From Acidobacteriota bacterium (GTDB taxonomy: Bacteria > Acidobacteriota > Blastocatellia > Pyrinomonadales > Pyrinomonadaceae): 64,000 nt of DNA. The notes beneath the pieces were generated by a model. The model did no database searches. It was given only the letters and a program-made list of their open reading frames with translations, and was not told the origin of the DNA. Below, one piece after another: positions 38,275-46,646 of the stretch (positions within the stretch are counted from its first letter, which is position 1; every line of letters starts with the position of its first letter). The position numbers were made by a program, and so were the translations under genes. Where the stretch lies: assembly GCA_029781855.1 (NCBI GenBank), contig JAKOVX010000077.1:1-64000 (forward strand), read 5' to 3'.

Positions 38275-38970
38275 TCAGGAATCAGAAGCAGGGAGGACGC
38301 CGCGGAATGAGAGGCGGTGGAGGCGGCAGGGGCCGTGTTGGCGGAGGGCGGCGAAGTGGGTGGCGGCACCGTAGCCTTTGTGGCCGGCGAAGCCGTATTG
38401 CGGAAACTCGAGGTGATATGCCTTCATCAGGTCGTCGCGGAAGGTTTTGGCGATGACGCTGGCGGCGGCGATCGATGCCGAGATCGAATCGCCCTTGATG
38501 ATGGCCCGTTGCGGCAGCGGACTTTGCTTGAGGTTGAGGGCGTCGATGAGCAGGAAATCGGCCGCGGGCTCGAGGGCCGCGATGGCGAGCAGCATCGCCC
38601 GTTTGGTCGCCTCGAGAATGTTGATGCGGTCGATCTCGTCCGCCTCGACCTGGCCGATGGCGTAGGCGATGCAATTGCGCTTGAGCTCCTCGGTGATCGT
38701 ATCGCGTTTCTTTTCGGTCAGCATTTTCGAATCGTCAAGGCCCGCGGGGAGCGGCTTGCCGGGATCGAGAATGCAGGCGGCGGCAACGACCGGGCCGGCG
38801 AGGCATCCGCGGCCGACCTCGTCGACACCGGCGACGGCCGTGTAACCCTCGTCGTGAGCTTGCCGCTCAAAAACAAGGCCGATACCGTCGATCTGGAGGT
38901 CGGCGAACAAAGAAACGCGGCCGTCGGGACCACTCGCACCGAATGGACCCGACGATTCCGCGTTATTCAC
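38275..38970 (-). CDS. rnhB: Ribonuclease HII
   Basis: This 231-residue enzyme removes RNA from RNA-DNA hybrids. The catalytic residues are in AGVDEVGRGCLAGPVVAAA (DEVGRG), LDDSKMLTEKKR and LLIDALNL, with a later IAAASVIAKTFRDDLM. The N-terminal 40 residues are an extra extension beyond the usual core. It is the last gene of the ffh-rpsP-khpA-rimM-trmD-rplS-rnhB group, 26 bases after rplS. Confidence 0.96.
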   Translation of the reverse strand: MNNAESSGPFGASGPDGRVSLFADLQIDGIGLVFERQAHDEGYTAVAGVDEVGRGCLAGPVVAAACILDPGKPLPAGLDDSKMLTEKKRDTITEELKRNCIAYAIGQVEADEIDRINILEATKRAMLLAIAALEPAADFLLIDALNLKQSPLPQRAIIKGDSISASIAAASVIAKTFRDDLMKAYHLEFPQYGFAGHKGYGAATHFAALRQHGPCRLHRLSFRGVLPASDS

Positions 38971-38996
38971 GTTAGGTTATCTCCCGAAGAGTTAAA

Positions 38997-39365
38997 TTAG
39001 CTGACCTTTTTGGCCTTAGCGCGTGTATCCTTTTCCTTGATACGGGCTGCCTTACCACGCAGATCACGCAGGTAATAGAGCTTGGCACGGCGGACCTTAC
39101 CACGGCGGATCACGTCGATGTGATCGATGACCGTCGCGTGCAGCGGGAAAATACGCTCGACGCCGACGCCAAAGCTGACCTTGCGGACCGTAACGGTCTC
39201 GCGAACGCCGCCGTGCTTGCGGGCGATGCAGATGCCCTCGAACGCCTGCAGGCGCTCCTTGTTGCCTTCCTTAATGCGGACGTGCACGCGGAGCGTGTCG
39301 CCCGGTTGAAAGGCCGGTGTTGCTTCCTTCAGTTGTGTCGATTCGACAATATCTAGTCTGTTCAT
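38997..39365 (-). CDS. rplS: 50S ribosomal protein L19
   Basis: This 122-residue protein has the L19 signature [35 protein letters not shown] text, then [11 protein letters not shown] and [22 protein letters not shown]. It sits at the 30S-50S interface. Its place after trmD is the classical order. The 130-base gap upstream is filled by a hairpin of short repeats. Confidence 0.98.
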   Translation of the reverse strand: MNRLDIVESTQLKEATPAFQPGDTLRVHVRIKEGNKERLQAFEGICIARKHGGVRETVTVRKVSFGVGVERIFPLHATVIDHIDVIRRGKVRRAKLYYLRDLRGKAARIKEKDTRAKAKKVS

Positions 39366-39395
39366 TGCATTTGCGGGCCAGAGGTCGGTATTTAG

Positions 39396-39493
39396 TTGCA
39401 GTGTTGCAGAGTTTCAGAAGTTGCAGAGTTTTAAGAATTAAAGAGGTTTACTCTTGAACTCTGCAACTCTGTAACTCAGTTAACTCCGCAACT
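39396..39493. repeat. Intra-operon hairpin 1, TTGCAGAGTT family
   Basis: TTGCAGAGTT occurs at 39404-39413 and 39421-39430 and its exact reverse complement AACTCTGCAA at 39457-39466. Further degenerate copies on both sides make a long imperfect hairpin. It fills the gap between the trmD stop codon and rplS. Confidence 0.8.
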
Positions 39494-39495
39494 AT

Positions 39496-40212
39496 TCACC
39501 CACTTTCACCCTTTTCTCCTGATAATAGATCGCCTCTCGACGACCTTGTTTTTTCGAGCGCCTTTTCGCGCCGCCACTTTTCAATTTCGGCATGATTGCC
39601 GTTAAGTAAAACCTCGGGGACCGTCATGCCCCTGAATTCCGCCGGCCGCGTGTAGTGCGGGCAATCCAGCAATCCGTCGCTGAACGAATCGTTCGCCGCG
39701 GACGTTTCGCTGCCCAACGCGTCGGGCAAGAGCCTGACTATCGAATCCGCCAGCACGATCGCCGCCGGTTCGCCGCCCGACAGGACGTAATCGCCTATCG
39801 AAATCTCGTCGGTCACGAGCGTCTCATTCACCCGTTCATCGACACCCTCGTAGCGGCCGCAGATCATCACGATATGCTTTGCGTCGTCAGCAAATTCCCT
39901 GGCGACGGCTTGCTTGAACGGCCTGCCCTGCGGCGAGAGCAACACGACCCGCGTCCCGGAAGGATATGCACCGCGGTCGCTCGTCCCCAGTAAATTCTCG
40001 ATCGCGGCGAATATCGGCTCGGGCTTGAGCACCATTCCGTCGCCGCCGCCGAACGGCCGGTCATCGACCATTCTGTGCTTGTCCGTCGCAAATTCGCGGA
40101 TGTCGTGAACGTTGATCTCGACGATGCCGGCAAGGCGCGCCCGACGGATAATTCCAAAATCAAAGACCTTTGCGAAAAACTCGGGGAAAATTGTCAGCAC
40201 GTCAATTTTCAC
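39496..40212 (-). CDS. trmD: tRNA (guanine37-N1)-methyltransferase
   Basis: This 238-residue SPOUT methyltransferase makes m1G37 in tRNA. Motifs are [50 protein letters not shown] and [16 protein letters not shown] (the trefoil-knot SAM site). The start is a GTG at 40212 directly after the rimM stop codon (TAGGTG), so translation is coupled. Confidence 0.97.
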   Translation of the reverse strand: MKIDVLTIFPEFFAKVFDFGIIRRARLAGIVEINVHDIREFATDKHRMVDDRPFGGGDGMVLKPEPIFAAIENLLGTSDRGAYPSGTRVVLLSPQGRPFKQAVAREFADDAKHIVMICGRYEGVDERVNETLVTDEISIGDYVLSGGEPAAIVLADSIVRLLPDALGSETSAANDSFSDGLLDCPHYTRPAEFRGMTVPEVLLNGNHAEIEKWRREKALEKTRSSRGDLLSGEKGESG

Positions 40213-40725
40213 CTAAAACTCCAGCAAGCCTTCCGGCGGATCGATCCGGATCAGCTTGTTCTCGATATCCACCTCGGGGCAGATCGTCTCGGCGAACGGG
40301 ATCAAATGATCTTTGTCGCCGTCTTTGACCACCAGGATCTCAGTGCCGCCATTCCTGAGGATCTCGCTGACCGTGCCAACGGAAACGCCGTCAAGCGTCT
40401 CGACGCGGCATCCCTGCAACTCCCAATCAAAGAACTCATCATCCGCGAGCTCGACGGCTTCGGATTCCGGAACACAAATTTCAACTCCGCGAAGCGCCTC
40501 GGCCGTCTCGATCGAACCGTAACCCGCAAATCGAAGGATCACGCGTCCATTCTGAAACCAGTGATCGTCGATCTTCAGCTCGAGTGTCGAGCCATCCGGC
40601 CTGACGGCCGTGACCGTCTCGAGCTGCTCAAACCGCTCTGGAAAATCTGTCAACAGATCGGCGGCCAATTCGCCCTTAAGCCCGCGCGTCTTAACGATCT
40701 TAGCGATGGCAACGAGATCTTCCAT
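40213..40725 (-). CDS. rimM: 16S rRNA processing protein RimM
   Basis: This 170-residue protein with a RimM N-terminal beta-barrel and PRC-barrel helps 30S assembly. Motifs are AIAKIVKTRGLKGEL, VEICVPESEAVELADDEFFDWELQG and HLIPFAETICPEVDIENKLIRIDPPEGLLE. The ATG at 40725 is preferred over the GTG at 40728. Confidence 0.95.
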   Translation of the reverse strand: MEDLVAIAKIVKTRGLKGELAADLLTDFPERFEQLETVTAVRPDGSTLELKIDDHWFQNGRVILRFAGYGSIETAEALRGVEICVPESEAVELADDEFFDWELQGCRVETLDGVSVGTVSEILRNGGTEILVVKDGDKDHLIPFAETICPEVDIENKLIRIDPPEGLLEF

Positions 40726-40740
40726 CACAAACGGCCGACG

Positions 40741-40974
40741 TTAATCCTCGATCAGGTCGAGCTGGTAACGCCGCCCGTGCTTTTGGCCGGCAACAAAGAG
40801 AATGCTGCGGATCGCCTTGACGGTGCGGCCCTCGCGGCCGATGATGCGTCCCATATCCTGCGGAGCGACGCGAACCTCGATCCGGACGTTCTTGCCATCC
40901 GAATTTTCGTTCACCTCGACCGCGTCGGGCTCACCGACCAGCGATGAAATTATCCTTTCAACAGCTTCTTTCAT
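40741..40974 (-). CDS. khpA: KH-domain RNA-binding protein KhpA
   Basis: This 77-residue single KH-domain protein contains the GxxG-type loop in DMGRIIGREGRTVKAIRSIL. It lies between rpsP and rimM, the usual place of khpA (YlqC), which binds RNA with KhpB. The ATG at 40974 gives the standard length; the longer frame to 41040 runs into the repeat hairpin. Confidence 0.93.
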   Translation of the reverse strand: MKEAVERIISSLVGEPDAVEVNENSDGKNVRIEVRVAPQDMGRIIGREGRTVKAIRSILFVAGQKHGRRYQLDLIED

Positions 40975-40999
40975 AATAAGAGTTTGCCGAGTTAACAGA

Positions 41000-41050
41000 G
41001 TTTCCAGAGTTGCAGAGTCAAAAACTCTGAAACTCCGCAACTCTGGAAAC
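41000..41050. repeat. Intra-operon hairpin 2, TTGCAGAGTT family
   Basis: A 14-bp perfect stem, GTTTCCAGAGTTGC (41000-41013) with GCAACTCTGGAAAC (41037-41050), ends at the rpsP stop codon. The arms and the loop contain further CAGAGT/ACTCTG copies. It shares its core with hairpin 1. Confidence 0.85.
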
Positions 41051-41301
41051 TATTCTGCAACTACTTCGGCCGGATTGTTCTTGATCAGGCTCTTGACCGT
41101 ATCGGTCGGCTGAGCTCCGACGCCGATCCAATACCGGATACGTTCGTGGTTGAGCACGACCTCGGCCGGGTTGAGCATCGGATTGTACGTACCTACGTTT
41201 TCGAGATACTTACCATCGCGTTTGCTGCGTTTTTCCTTTACCACCAGGCGGTAGAAGGGTTTACCCTTCGCGCCCATTCTCATCAAGCTGATTGCTAACA
41301 T
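41050..41301 (-). CDS. rpsP: 30S ribosomal protein S16
   Basis: This 83-residue protein starts MLAISLMRMGAKGKPFYRLVV, the S16 N-terminus, followed by GKYLENVGTYNP and RIRYWIGVGAQPTDTVKSL. The ATG at 41301 is chosen over the longer frame to 41364, which would read through the hairpin repeat next to ffh. Confidence 0.97.
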   Translation of the reverse strand: MLAISLMRMGAKGKPFYRLVVKEKRSKRDGKYLENVGTYNPMLNPAEVVLNHERIRYWIGVGAQPTDTVKSLIKNNPAEVVAE

Positions 41302-41318
41302 AAATTTAGTTGTGAGTT

Positions 41319-41362
41319 GTGAGTGATGAGTGATGAGTTTGAATCGACATTCACCATTCACC
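41319..41362. repeat. Intra-operon hairpin 3, GAGTGATGAGTGATGAG family
   Basis: Direct 7-base repeats (GTGAGTGATGAGTGATGAG at 41319-41337) face CATTCACCATTCACC at 41348-41362, forming an imperfect hairpin. It fills the 62-base gap between the ffh stop codon and rpsP. Confidence 0.75.
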
Positions 41363-41363
41363 A

Positions 41364-42860
41364 CTACTTCCTTTTCTTGTGCCTTTTCTTCTTCTTAATA
41401 CGTTTCGACAAAGAATCCGCTGACTCGTCATCGCCGTGATCCATGGCGGAACCGCCGCCTAACATTCCCATCGGGTTGCTGCCGCCGCCGAGCATATTGC
41501 CCAGGCCGCCGGCGAGTCCGCCCATCATCTTTTTCCCGAGTCCGCCGAGCAGGCCGCCGCGATTCATCTGCGCCATCATTTTGCGCATCTGTTCGTACTG
41601 ACGGATAAGCTGGTTGACATCGGCGATCGTCGAACCCGAACCGCCCGCGATGCGGGTCTTGCGGCTGGCGTCGATGACCTTGTAATTGTTGCGTTCGAGC
41701 TTGGTCATCGAGTCGATGATCGCCTCGGTCTTACGCATCTGCTGGTCGACCTCGGCCGACTGCTCGTCCGAGATCTGGATGCCGCCAGTCATCTGCTCGG
41801 GCAGCATCTTCATCAATTTCGACATCGATCCGAGCTTTTTGAACTGGCCAAGCTGATTGCGAAAATCTTCGAGCGTGAACTGATTGCTCGTCATTTTTCG
41901 CAGCTGTTCCTGGGCGTCCTTTTCGTCGATCTTGCCCTGAACCTCTTCGATCAGCGACAAAACGTCGCCCATTCCGAGGATCCGTTGAGCGACACGATCA
42001 GGATAAAACGGCTCGATCGCGTCGTATTTTTCGCCGACGCCGACAAATTTAACAGGCTGGCCGATGACCTGCTTGATCGACAGTGCCGCACCGCCGCGGG
42101 CGTCACCGTCCATCTTGGTCAGGACAACGCCGGTGATGCCGACACGCTCATGAAAAGCCTCGGCCGATCGGACCGCGTCCTGGCCGGTCATCGCATCGGC
42201 GACAAACAAAACTTCGACCGGTTTGGTCTCGGCCTTGATCTGCTCGAGCTCGACCATCAGCTCGTCGTCGATGTGGAGACGGCCCGCCGTGTCGATCATC
42301 AACGTATCGAAGCCCATCTCGGTCGCGTATTTGACCGCACCGCGAACGATGGTCATCGGGTCGTTCGTTTCTTTTGCCTCGTAAACCGCGACGTTCACGG
42401 CGTTCGCGACAACCTTCAGCTGTTCGCGTGCGGCCGGACGATATACGTCAACGGAAACAAGCAGCGGCTTTCGCTCCTGATTGTCGGCGAGCCAGCGTGA
42501 GATCTTTCCCGTTGAGGTCGTTTTACCCGAGCCCTGCAATCCGACGATCATCACGACGTTCGGAATAGCCTTGGTAAACACGAGCCGCGACGAGGTGCCG
42601 CCCATCAGTTCGGCAAGTTCGTCATAGACGATCTTGACGACCTGCTCGTGCGGTTTGAGGTCCTGCCAAACTTCCTGGCCCTCGGCTTTTACGCGAACCG
42701 CCTCGACGAAATCCTTTGCGACCTTGTAGTTAACGTCCGCCTCGAGCAACGCCATCCGGATCTCGCGAAGAGCCGCATCCACGTGCTCGGGCGTGAGTTT
42801 GCCCTGGCCCCGTAGATTCTTGAGCGATCTTTTCAGCTTATCCGATAACGATTCGAACAT
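41364..42860 (-). CDS. ffh: Signal recognition particle protein Ffh
   Basis: This 498-residue SRP GTPase targets nascent membrane proteins. The NG domain has GLQGSGKTTSTGKISRWL (G1), DVYRPAAREQL, DTAGRLHIDDELM and TKMDGDARGGAALS. The methionine-rich M domain binds 4.5S RNA. The C-terminus carries a Gly/Met-rich stretch and a strongly basic tail (KRIKKKKRHKKRK), longer than in E. coli Ffh. Confidence 0.98.
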   Translation of the reverse strand: MFESLSDKLKRSLKNLRGQGKLTPEHVDAALREIRMALLEADVNYKVAKDFVEAVRVKAEGQEVWQDLKPHEQVVKIVYDELAELMGGTSSRLVFTKAIPNVVMIVGLQGSGKTTSTGKISRWLADNQERKPLLVSVDVYRPAAREQLKVVANAVNVAVYEAKETNDPMTIVRGAVKYATEMGFDTLMIDTAGRLHIDDELMVELEQIKAETKPVEVLFVADAMTGQDAVRSAEAFHERVGITGVVLTKMDGDARGGAALSIKQVIGQPVKFVGVGEKYDAIEPFYPDRVAQRILGMGDVLSLIEEVQGKIDEKDAQEQLRKMTSNQFTLEDFRNQLGQFKKLGSMSKLMKMLPEQMTGGIQISDEQSAEVDQQMRKTEAIIDSMTKLERNNYKVIDASRKTRIAGGSGSTIADVNQLIRQYEQMRKMMAQMNRGGLLGGLGKKMMGGLAGGLGNMLGGGSNPMGMLGGGSAMDHGDDESADSLSKRIKKKKRHKKRK

Positions 42861-42938
42861 ATAGACACACTTCGGCCACTAGAGTCGAAACTATAAATAC
42901 TAAGTGTTTACAGGGGAAGTGTCAAGAAATCGCGGTCG

Positions 42939-43991
42939 CTAAAGCAATCGTTTGATGGCCGCGAGAACGCTCTCCACGGGCACGCTCAGGATGCATTTTG
43001 GCTCGCCGAACTCGGCGCAAACATATCCCGGACACGGCTGGCACGGCAGCGGGTGAAAGACGATCTCGTTCGGTGCATCGGTCCACGGACGCCAGTGGTT
43101 GCGGTTCGACGAACCGAATACCACAACACTCGGTGTGCCGACGGCCGCTGCGATGTGGGCAATACCGGAGTCGTTGCCGACAAACAGCCTAGCTTTCGAC
43201 GCAAGCGCCGTGATCTCCGGAAGCGATAGATCGTCGTATGTGACAATCTGTACTTTCGACTCGGCAATGAGATCTTTCAAGACCTCGGACTCGTGGCTGG
43301 CGGCAACGGCGACCGTTCGCAAGCCTCGCGACGCCAGAAATTCCGCTGTGCGGGCAAAATTCTCGGTCGCCCACTGCTTGGTCGCAAATGCCGCCGCCGG
43401 GTGAAGTAAGGCAAAATCACTGATGTCGGCCGGGAGGCGCCCGTTGATCGCAGCGTTGGCCTCTTTCGTCACGACTAGCCGGCTTTTCGGCCGGTCTTCG
43501 ACGGGCACGCCGACAAAGCCGAGAAGGGCAAGCTGCTGTTCGGCCGAATGGGTAAATTCCTGCTGCCAATAGTCAGACGCTGACGACAAACGGTGATTGT
43601 GAAGTGATCCGTACTGATAATCGGCGAACCCGACGCGATGTGGTGCCCCGGTTGCCCGCGTCAGGAATGTCGCTGTCGTACCGCCGTGCAGGTTGAATAC
43701 GACGTCATAACGGCGTTTGCGTATATATCGCCCGGCGGCCGTCTTTGCCCCGCGTTCGGGCCCGATCGAGATGACATTATCAACGGCATCAAACCCGTCG
43801 AGCAGCGGCGCGACCCAGCTTTCGAGAAGGATGTCGATCTCGGCATCCGGCAGAAAGCGTTTGAGCGCGATGAGCGAAGGAGTCGACAGCACCGTGTCGC
43901 CGATCGAACGCAGCTTTACGATCAGCACGCGCCGGACGCATGCCCAATCGATCGGTTTCGGGCTATTTGTCGCGGCGTCGCGGCGTCGCAT
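42939..43991 (-). CDS. Glycosyltransferase family 9 (heptosyltransferase-like)
   Basis: This 350-residue GT-B enzyme has RVLIVKLRSIGDTVLSTPSLIALKR-type text at the N-terminus and FVGNDSGIAHIAAAVGTPSVVVFGSSN near residue 270, both typical of WaaC/WaaF-like GT9. It probably adds heptose or a related sugar to LPS core. The conserved CQPCPGYVC region near residue 320 is also seen in GT9 proteins. Its ATG overlaps the Trm112 stop by one base. Confidence 0.93.
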   Translation of the reverse strand: MRRRDAATNSPKPIDWACVRRVLIVKLRSIGDTVLSTPSLIALKRFLPDAEIDILLESWVAPLLDGFDAVDNVISIGPERGAKTAAGRYIRKRRYDVVFNLHGGTTATFLTRATGAPHRVGFADYQYGSLHNHRLSSASDYWQQEFTHSAEQQLALLGFVGVPVEDRPKSRLVVTKEANAAINGRLPADISDFALLHPAAAFATKQWATENFARTAEFLASRGLRTVAVAASHESEVLKDLIAESKVQIVTYDDLSLPEITALASKARLFVGNDSGIAHIAAAVGTPSVVVFGSSNRNHWRPWTDAPNEIVFHPLPCQPCPGYVCAEFGEPKCILSVPVESVLAAIKRLL

Positions 43992-44167
43992 TATTTTTCA
44001 ACGGTCGCTTCGTCGATCAGCATCACTGGAATGTCGTCACGTATCGGATAAACCAATGAACACTCAGGGTTGACGCACTTCAAACGCGTCTCTTCGGCGT
44101 CGATCTCAACCTTGGATCTACACTTTGGACAACGCAATATTTCTAATAATTCAGGGCTAACTGCCAT
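43991..44167 (-). CDS. Trm112/YcaR-like small zinc protein
   Basis: This 58-residue protein is read directly from the sequence: MAVSPELLEILRCPKCRSKV, then an acidic linker, CVNPECSLVYPIRDDIPVML and a short tail. The two CxxC-type pairs (CPKC and CVNPEC) and the YPIRDDIPVML motif match Trm112 family proteins. These act as activators of methyltransferases in some organisms; bacterial members are mostly uncharacterised. It is translationally coupled to GT9 (TAATG). Confidence 0.88.
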   Translation of the reverse strand: MAVSPELLEILRCPKCRSKVEIDAEETRLKCVNPECSLVYPIRDDIPVMLIDEATVEK

Positions 44168-44238
44168 CTATTTTCTCCACGAACTTTTTTTCGATTTTAC
44201 CTTCATTCGGAGTAAACTTGTAGGACGGAGGCCAAATT

Positions 44239-44787
44239 ATGAATTACCTGATGAAAGCGGCCGGTTTTGGTGTATTGATATTAGCGGTTCTATCGTGCAG
44301 TCTAGCCGGCAAACTGCTGGAAAAGCAAATTGACAAGGGGTTTGATGGCCATCGGGCCGGTTCGCTCTGGACCGACGTCCCGCGAATGGACGGGCTTAAT
44401 GATTCGCCGACAGAAGACCTGCCTGTGACAGTAAAACTTGTCTTACATACTTTTGTAAATATGGTGCTCAACTCGGATAAAGACTCAAAGCAGGTTTCTA
44501 CGGATTGGATCATTTACAACTACAAAGGGAGCGAAACCGATATCAAGAATTTCTATACCGCTGAAAAAATGAAAAGCGGCGGAAATTGGGGCCTGCCCGA
44601 GGGAGCCAAGTCCCCCTGTATCGATGGCACGGAGAAAGGCATGTACGGCGATGTCTGTCTTTTTCAAAAGGTAGAAAACGATAGGCAGGAAGGGTTGATA
44701 ATTTTTGCTCTACCTACAGAAGAAAAAGACAAACCGACCTTTGTTTACTTTTTCAGGGTGGATACGGCAGCTGACCAGCCAAAGTAA
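44239..44787 (+). CDS. Hypothetical lipoprotein
   Basis: This 182-residue protein has a lipoprotein signal (hydrophobic residues about 10-19, lipobox VLSC, Cys20). The mature domain is mixed alpha/beta with two further cysteines at about residues 127 and 141. I do not recognise the family. It is the only plus-strand gene in the 38-51 kb block. Confidence 0.75.
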   Translation: MNYLMKAAGFGVLILAVLSCSLAGKLLEKQIDKGFDGHRAGSLWTDVPRMDGLNDSPTEDLPVTVKLVLHTFVNMVLNSDKDSKQVSTDWIIYNYKGSETDIKNFYTAEKMKSGGNWGLPEGAKSPCIDGTEKGMYGDVCLFQKVENDRQEGLIIFALPTEEKDKPTFVYFFRVDTAADQPK

Positions 44788-44812
44788 GTTCGCTGATCAT
44801 TCGATATTAAAA

Positions 44813-44850
44813 AAGGCTGTCCGCAGAACATCAGCAGACAGCCTTATAGA
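44813..44850. terminator. Bidirectional terminator
   Basis: A 12-bp stem with one mismatch, AAGGCTGTCCGC with GCAGACAGCCTT, lies between the converging lipoprotein and SPFH genes. An A-tract precedes it on the plus strand, which gives a T-tract on the minus strand. Confidence 0.75.
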
Positions 44851-44872
44851 TCAATGATCGGAAACGAGCCGT

Positions 44873-46042
44873 TTACGCCGTTGCGTCAGTCTTGGTGCCG
44901 CATTCGGGGCAGAATTTTGCGCCCGGGGCTAGTTCATACTGGCAGTTCGTGCACTTGGCCTTTTCCTGCGAAGTACCGCATTCGGAGCAGAATTTAGCTC
45001 CTTCGCGAAGTTCGGCTCCGCATTTGATACACGGCACTTTGGCGATCTCCATTTTGCCGCCGCAATCAGAGCAGAATTTTACGCCCGCGGCGTTAGGCTT
45101 ACCGCACGACGGACACGGAACAGTAGCCGCCGCCGGTGGTTGGGCGGCCCCTTGCGAACCGGCTCCTCCGGCCTGTTGGCCAAAAACATTTGCCATTTGA
45201 CCGCCGACCGCAAAGCCCGCGCCGAGTCCGGCACCGAGTCCGGCCCCGCCGCCTTCGTTTTGCGCCGCGTCACGAAGGGCGTCGGCCGCCTGAAACTGCA
45301 TATATGTCTGAGCGTCGCCGAGAGCTCCCATCGAAGCACGCTTGTTGATCGCGGCCTGGACCTCCTCCGGGACACTGACGCTTTCGACGTAAAACTTGGT
45401 GACCTCGAGTCCGTAACTCTTAAACTCGTCGTTTATCGAACCGCGGATCTTTTCGCCGATCTCCTTGTACTGGGACGCAAGTTCGAGTGCCGGGATCTTG
45501 AGTTCGCCGATCGCGTCGGTAAATTCGGTAACGATCGCACGTTTGAGCTGGCCCTCGATATCGTCGGTCTGAAATTGGGCGTTCGTACCGGCGATCTGCT
45601 TGATGAATTCGCTCGGGTCGGCAACCCGCATGCTGTAGCCGCCGAAAGCGCGAAGCTGGACGATGCCAAAGTCGGCGTCGCGGAGCATGATCGGGCTCGA
45701 CGTGCCCCATTTCATGTCCGTAAACTGTTTAGTATTAACGAAATAAACTTCGGATTTGATCGGTGAGTTAAAGCCGTATTTCCACGCACCGAGCTTCGAC
45801 AGGATCGGCGTATTGCCGCCCTCGATCGTGTAGCGTCCGGGCACGAACACGTCAGCGACCTGGCCCTCGAAGACAAATACGGCGGCCTGCGATTCACGCA
45901 CTATCAGCTGCGCCCCGTTCTTGATCTCCTGTCCGGCGACCGGAAAACGATAGAGCATCGTATCCTGCGTCGAATCGAGCCACTCAATGACCTCGATAAA
46001 CTGGTTTAGCGCCTCTTGTTTTACCTTGTCGAAAATGCTCAT
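44873..46042 (-). CDS. SPFH/band-7 domain protein with C-terminal zinc ribbons (virion-core-like)
   Basis: This 389-residue protein has an SPFH-like domain at residues about 30-235 (SQAAVFVFEGQVADVFVPGRYTI...FYVESVSVPEEVQAAINKRASM) and a Gly/Ala-rich linker. Three double-CxxC zinc ribbons follow: CPSCGK...CSDCG, CIKCGA...CSECG and CTNCQY...CPECG. The family is annotated virion core protein or SPFH in many bacteria and is thought to act on membranes; its function is not established. The ATG at 46042 has GGAG 8 bases upstream. Confidence 0.9.
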   Translation of the reverse strand: MSIFDKVKQEALNQFIEVIEWLDSTQDTMLYRFPVAGQEIKNGAQLIVRESQAAVFVFEGQVADVFVPGRYTIEGGNTPILSKLGAWKYGFNSPIKSEVYFVNTKQFTDMKWGTSSPIMLRDADFGIVQLRAFGGYSMRVADPSEFIKQIAGTNAQFQTDDIEGQLKRAIVTEFTDAIGELKIPALELASQYKEIGEKIRGSINDEFKSYGLEVTKFYVESVSVPEEVQAAINKRASMGALGDAQTYMQFQAADALRDAAQNEGGGAGLGAGLGAGFAVGGQMANVFGQQAGGAGSQGAAQPPAAATVPCPSCGKPNAAGVKFCSDCGGKMEIAKVPCIKCGAELREGAKFCSECGTSQEKAKCTNCQYELAPGAKFCPECGTKTDATA

Positions 46043-46143
46043 TATCAAATCTCCTTTTCGGTACTATTAACGATAAAATATGACACAAAGTTGCGTGAAT
46101 TGGAAGTATTATCAAAGTGTTCATGGCCGAAGAGGCGTCGGTT

Positions 46144-46605
46144 TCAATTCTGCTTCTCTCGCATTCGACCAAACAAAAATACGATAACGGCGACGATCGT
46201 ACCTCCTGACAGGTCGAGAAACACATCGCTTACGGCAGACGTCCGCGAAGGCTCGAAACTCTGATTAAATTCATCAAGTGCCGCGACTGCGAGCACGACA
46301 ACCAGAGCCAGCGCGAACGACTTCCACGCCAATCCCGACATCCGAAACGCCCGGATGGCTAAGAAAGACAGGATCCCGTATTCGGTGAAATGAGCGGTCT
46401 TTCGAATTATAAAGTGGATGGCCTGAAACGTGTCGGGCGAGGCATTTGGGAAAAAGAACTCGATGACCGGCCGGATGAACCGTGATGTTTCAGCCGATGC
46501 ACCAACGGGGCTGGAGAGCAGAAAAATAACCCCGATCCAAATGACGACCGGCGCGTAGGCTGTGAGCCAAACGCGCCGTCCGAAAGTAGAGTTCGTCGTC
46601 TCCAT
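46144..46605 (-). CDS. VanZ-like family membrane protein
   Basis: This 153-residue membrane protein has about four helices and the VanZ pattern IIRKTAHFTEYGILSFLAIRAF and DEFNQSFEPSRTSAVSDVFLDLSGG. VanZ confers low-level teicoplanin resistance in enterococci; most homologues are of unknown function. It lies 41 bases after atpG. Confidence 0.9.
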   Translation of the reverse strand: METTNSTFGRRVWLTAYAPVVIWIGVIFLLSSPVGASAETSRFIRPVIEFFFPNASPDTFQAIHFIIRKTAHFTEYGILSFLAIRAFRMSGLAWKSFALALVVVLAVAALDEFNQSFEPSRTSAVSDVFLDLSGGTIVAVIVFLFGRMREKQN

Positions 46606-46646
46606 TAATGTGGAGTTTGCATTATTCCTTTGAGGAACGGGGCGGT

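Noticed and set aside
40075..40947. 290-residue plus-strand open frame
   Set aside because: It is the antisense of trmD, rimM and khpA.
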